From: Roseitranquillus sp963749675 | GTDB taxonomy: Bacteria > Pseudomonadota > Alphaproteobacteria > Rhodobacterales > Rhodobacteraceae | Direction of reading: 5' to 3' | DNA: 64,000 bases | Assembly (NCBI GenBank): GCA_963749675.1 | Contig: CAVVNT010000003.1 | Location: forward strand, 180,784-244,783 | Shown here: positions 63,659-64,000 of the stretch, one piece after another | Layout: each line of letters begins with the position of its first letter | Position numbering within the stretch: position 1 is the first letter of the stretch | Position numbers and translations under genes: made by a program | Notes under the pieces: generated by a model | Databases searched by the model: none | Told to the model about the DNA's origin: nothing | Seen by the model: only the letters and a program-made list of their open reading frames with translations

Positions 63659-64000
63659 GCTGAGGGTTGCTCGACGCAGTCCGGACACAAACCCTCGGCC
63701 TCGCGCACGGTGCGCTCGATGAAGAAGCCCGTGCGCCTGGCGGCGCGGCCGAGTTCTCCCGCCTGCGGATCCGTCCCGGCCTCGACGACACGATCGCACG
63801 AGCGGCAGATCAGGAAGGCAGGCGTGTGCCTGTCCTCGGTGTTCGTGCAGGCGATGAAGGCATTCAGCCGCTCGACGCGGTGCGCGAAGCCGTGCGTCAC
63901 AAGGAAGTCGAGCGCCCGGTAGGCGACCGGGGGCTGCGAACCCAGCCCCTCGTCCCGCAGCTTGTCGAGGATTCGTAGGCCCCCATCGCCTTGTGCTCGC
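63655..64000 (-). pseudogene. zur: Fur-family zinc regulator Zur, partial, frameshifted
   Basis: The C-terminal dimerisation domain is clear: HGFAHRVERLNAFIACTNTE, then AFLICRSCDRVVEAG and a final EGLCPDCVEQPSA, whose CxxC pairs form the structural zinc site. Further upstream the winged-helix part (LDKLRDEGLGSQPPVAYRAL) is in the same frame. The preceding EHKAMGAYE is shifted by one base near 63,974. The gene runs off the right edge. Zur represses zinc uptake genes when zinc is plentiful; it leads the znuC-znuB operon here. Confidence 0.85.

Overview
The window is high-GC DNA from an alphaproteobacterium, most probably a member of the Rhodobacteraceae. The strongest evidence is the left-hand core block murA - DUF2948 - hisD - UPF0262 - low-molecular-weight phosphatase - infA - maf - RNase E/G-like - yacG - tRNA-Phe, an order typical of that family. 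A B12-dependent NrdJ, a DUF1489 protein, a soxBDAG sarcosine oxidase operon and a zur-znuC-znuB cluster agree with this.

Layout. 1-740: mobile debris (IS5 transposase tail, serine-recombinase relic) against the 3' end of tRNA-Thr. 0.74-8.24 kb: the conserved core block, tightly packed with overlapping start/stop codons. 8.24-12.8 kb: mobile debris after tRNA-Phe (IS21 relic, an IS110 element, an integrase-type transposase fused to an hsdR fragment). 12.8-19 kb: nrdJ carrying an inserted XRE DNA-binding domain, a divergent DUF1489 gene, a subtilase, a coiled-coil membrane protein and the tail of an ACR3 arsenite transporter. 19.3-22 kb: a frameshifted P-type ATPase. 22-28.3 kb: soxBDAG and its divergent GlxA/AraC-type regulator. 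28.6-33 kb: a small exported protein, a large membrane-anchored protein and a porin. 33.3-35.1 kb: a decayed IS1634-type element.

35.4-55 kb is a surface-glycan/RTX region. A ten-gene minus-strand run (52.44 to 39.39 kb) starts with an RTX protein. It continues with two GT4 glycosyltransferases, two large proteins with GT2-like C-termini that lack the usual acidic motif, a type I secretion ATPase and membrane-fusion protein, a sulfotransferase-like/TPR protein, an O-acetyltransferase and a small membrane protein. A second RTX protein and galE lie divergently. Together they look like a locus that makes, decorates and exports a surface RTX (glyco)protein or an associated glycan.

55-62.1 kb is a nested insertion-sequence graveyard: an integrase-type element, IS110, an IS21-like end, ISL3 interrupted by an intact IS1111-type element, and a decayed third IS110. 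62.1-64 kb is the zinc uptake cluster znuB-znuC-zur, in which every gene carries single-base frameshifts.

Three themes stand out. (1) NrdJ has acquired a repressor-type HTH domain. (2) The IS110 elements share a conserved noncoding segment with a hairpin supported by a compensatory base change, a candidate guide RNA. (3) Many otherwise complete genes (ATPase, soxA, type I secretion ABC and MFP, znuB, znuC, zur, several transposases) are each broken by a single-base indel. That means either recent mass decay or consensus errors in the sequence; raw reads would decide.
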